A stretch of 64,000 nt of DNA from Ideonella sp. WA131b (GTDB taxonomy: Bacteria > Pseudomonadota > Gammaproteobacteria > Burkholderiales > Burkholderiaceae_C): contig JAGTJW010000001.1 in the NCBI GenBank assembly GCA_023657425.1, forward strand, positions 186,001-250,000. Reading direction: 5' to 3'. Below, in pieces: positions 62,382-64,000 of the stretch (the first letter of the stretch is position 1; each line of letters starts with the position of its first letter). The notes under the pieces were generated by a model. That model was not told where the DNA came from, searched no databases, and saw only the letters and a list, made by a program, of their open reading frames with translations. Both the position numbers and the translations under genes were made by a program.

Positions 62382-63971
62382 TCAGCGCAGGAACAGGCCG
62401 TAGACCGGGTTGGCGGTTTCCTCGGAAAACGGATAGGCCAGCGTGCGCAGGAAGCCGTCGAAAGCCCCCTCGTCGCCGGCCGGCACCTGAATACCCACCA
62501 GGATGCGGCCGTAATCGGCGCCCTGGTTGCGGTAATGGAACAGGCTGATGTTCCAGCCCGGTTGCAGGGCCTCCAGGAAGCGCATCAGCGCGCCAGGCCG
62601 CTCGGGAAACTGAAAGCGGAACAGCCGCTCGTCGCGCGCCAGTTCGCTGCGGCCTCCCACCATGTGGCGCACGTGCTCTTTGGCGAGCTCGTCGTCGGTC
62701 AGGTCGACGGTGGCGAAGCCCTGCCGGCGGAACTGCCGGGCGATGCGCTCGGCCTCGTCGCGCCGGTGGATGGCCAGACCGACGAACACATGCGCCACGC
62801 GCTCATCAGAGATGCGGTAGTTGAACTCGGTCACCGCACGCGGGCCGATCAGCGTGCAGAAGCGGCGGAAGGAGCCACGCTGCTCAGGGATGGTCACGGC
62901 GAACAGCGCCTCGCGCTGCTCGCCGAACTCCGCGCGCTCGGCCACGAAGCGCAGGCGGTCGAAGTTCATGTTCGCACCGCAGGTGATGGTCACGAAGGTG
63001 CGGCCCTTGCAGCGCTCGCGCTCCACGTAGGCCTTGATCGCCGCCACCCCCAGGGCGCCGGCCGGCTCGAGGACGCTGCGCGTGTCCTGGAACACGTCCT
63101 TGATGGCGGCGCAGACGGCGTCGGTGTCCACGGTGACGATTTCGTCGACCAGCGCCCGCGCCACGCGGAAGGTCTCCACGCCCACCTGCTTGACGGCCGT
63201 GCCGTCGGAGAACAGGCCGACATCGGGCAGCGCGACGCGGCGGCCCTTGGCCAGCGACTGGCGCATGGCGTCGGAGTCGGTGGTCTGCACGCCGATCACG
63301 CGCACGCCCGGGCGCACGGCCTTGACGTAGGCCGCCACACCGGCAATCAGCCCACCACCGCCGATGGCCACGAACACGGCATCCAGCGGGCCCTGGTGCT
63401 GGCGCAGGATCTCCATCGCCACCGTGCCCTGGCCGGCGATGACGTCGGGGTCGTCGAAGGGGTGCACGAAGGTCAGCCCCTGGGCCTGCTGCACGGCCAG
63501 CGCGTGCTGGTGGGCGTCGGAGTAGCTGTCACCATGCAGCTCCACCTCGCCGCCCAGCGCCTGCACGGCATCGACCTTCAGCCGCGGCGTCGTCACCGGC
63601 ATCACGACGACGGCGCGGCAGCCCATGCGCCGGGCCGCCAGCGCCACGCCCTGCGCGTGGTTGCCGGCTGAGGCGCAGATGACACCGGCGGCACGCTGTT
63701 CGGGCGTCAGCTGCGCCATCTTGTTGTAGGCGCCGCGCAGCTTGAAGCTGAACACCGGCTGCTGGTCTTCGCGCTTGAGCAGCACGGTGTTGCCGAGGCG
63801 GCGCGACAGGTTGCGCGCCGGCTCCAGCGGCGTCTCGCGGGCGACGTCGTAGACGCGGGCCGTCAGGATGCGCTGCAGGTAGTCGGTGGCCACGCGGCGC
63901 TGGCGCGGCGACAGCGGGGGGGCCGGCAGGTCTTGCGCGGCATCGGCGGGGCGGGGGCGGCCAGCGGGCAT
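62382..63971 (-). CDS. ilvA: biosynthetic threonine ammonia-lyase
   Basis: A 529-residue PLP enzyme that deaminates threonine to 2-oxobutyrate, the first step to isoleucine. The PLP Lys is in FSFKLRGAYNKM near residue 77, the phosphate-binding loop is IGGGGLIAGVAAY near 205, and SAGNHAQGVAL follows the Lys. Two C-terminal ACT-like domains (about 345-430 and 440-529, with RFQFPERPGALMRFLEAL) carry the isoleucine/valine control. The start is placed at the ATG 63971, with the upstream sequence running to the window edge. Confidence 0.96.
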   Translation of the reverse strand: MPAGRPRPADAAQDLPAPPLSPRQRRVATDYLQRILTARVYDVARETPLEPARNLSRRLGNTVLLKREDQQPVFSFKLRGAYNKMAQLTPEQRAAGVICASAGNHAQGVALAARRMGCRAVVVMPVTTPRLKVDAVQALGGEVELHGDSYSDAHQHALAVQQAQGLTFVHPFDDPDVIAGQGTVAMEILRQHQGPLDAVFVAIGGGGLIAGVAAYVKAVRPGVRVIGVQTTDSDAMRQSLAKGRRVALPDVGLFSDGTAVKQVGVETFRVARALVDEIVTVDTDAVCAAIKDVFQDTRSVLEPAGALGVAAIKAYVERERCKGRTFVTITCGANMNFDRLRFVAERAEFGEQREALFAVTIPEQRGSFRRFCTLIGPRAVTEFNYRISDERVAHVFVGLAIHRRDEAERIARQFRRQGFATVDLTDDELAKEHVRHMVGGRSELARDERLFRFQFPERPGALMRFLEALQPGWNISLFHYRNQGADYGRILVGIQVPAGDEGAFDGFLRTLAYPFSEETANPVYGLFLR

Positions 63972-64000
63972 CGAATCGGGCTTCCTTCGTCGACGGTGGG

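Overview
The window is about 64 kb of very GC-rich, densely packed bacterial DNA. Gene content and order point to a betaproteobacterium of the order Burkholderiales, probably the Rubrivivax/Leptothrix/Methylibium neighbourhood: ureA-ureB-ureC with ureEFG, argB-HAD-slmA, hisI-hisE-DUF4870-HIT-tatABC, a phasin and a full gsp cluster. The placement is inferred from family resemblance and synteny, not from a search. Most genes are chromosomal housekeeping genes, many joined by ATGA, TGATG or GTGA overlaps.

Layout. 1-1000: 3' part of an L-idonate dehydrogenase gene. 1015-4410: a decayed tRNA-Lys island with a tRNA-3'-end copy, a small secreted protein, broken gene remnants, an intact AbiE-type toxin-antitoxin pair and an integrase stub, ending at two tandem tRNA-Lys genes. 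4.6-9.5 kb: TcdA and a sulfur-compound permease, then cpoB, pal and tolB. 9.5-15.7 kb: msbA, a peroxidase-like enzyme, htpX, an NYN-domain nuclease, pyrC and tdk. 15.7-21.0 kb: the urease locus (ureGFE, ureC, ureB, a small His-rich membrane protein, ureA) with an AbrB-Doc toxin-antitoxin pair inserted in antisense between ureE and ureC. 21.04-22.06 kb: a large nested palindromic repeat, a truncated LuxR-type regulator and the stub of an outer-membrane barrel gene. 22-31.9 kb: GNAT, SEC-C protein, coaBC, dut, FKBP isomerase, ribosomal oxygenase-like gene, small lipoprotein, bamC, dapA, methyltransferase and MFS transporter. 32-37.3 kb: dadA, an alcohol-forming fatty acyl-CoA reductase, a phasin and a frameshifted patatin gene, together suggesting storage-lipid metabolism. 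37.4-47.8 kb: peptidase, thioesterase, ATM1-like ABC exporter, argB, slmA, pdeM, DUF815 ATPase and mutT. 47.8-47.97 kb: a second copy of the nested palindrome in opposite orientation. 48-51.2 kb: hisI, hisE, DUF4870, HIT and tatABC. 51.2-62.3 kb: a type II secretion cluster, gspGHIJKLMNDEF with a divergent gspC. 62.4-64 kb: ilvA.

The most unusual structure is the modular nested-palindrome element at 21044-21318 and 47800-47974. Both copies share 30-bp terminal inverted repeats, each contains a large internal palindrome in opposite orientation, and one copy carries an extra palindromic module. Each copy sits where expected gene order breaks (no ureD upstream of ureA, no hisF upstream of hisI), and one copy supplies the stop codon of mutT. 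All coordinates, counts and alignments were made by eye.
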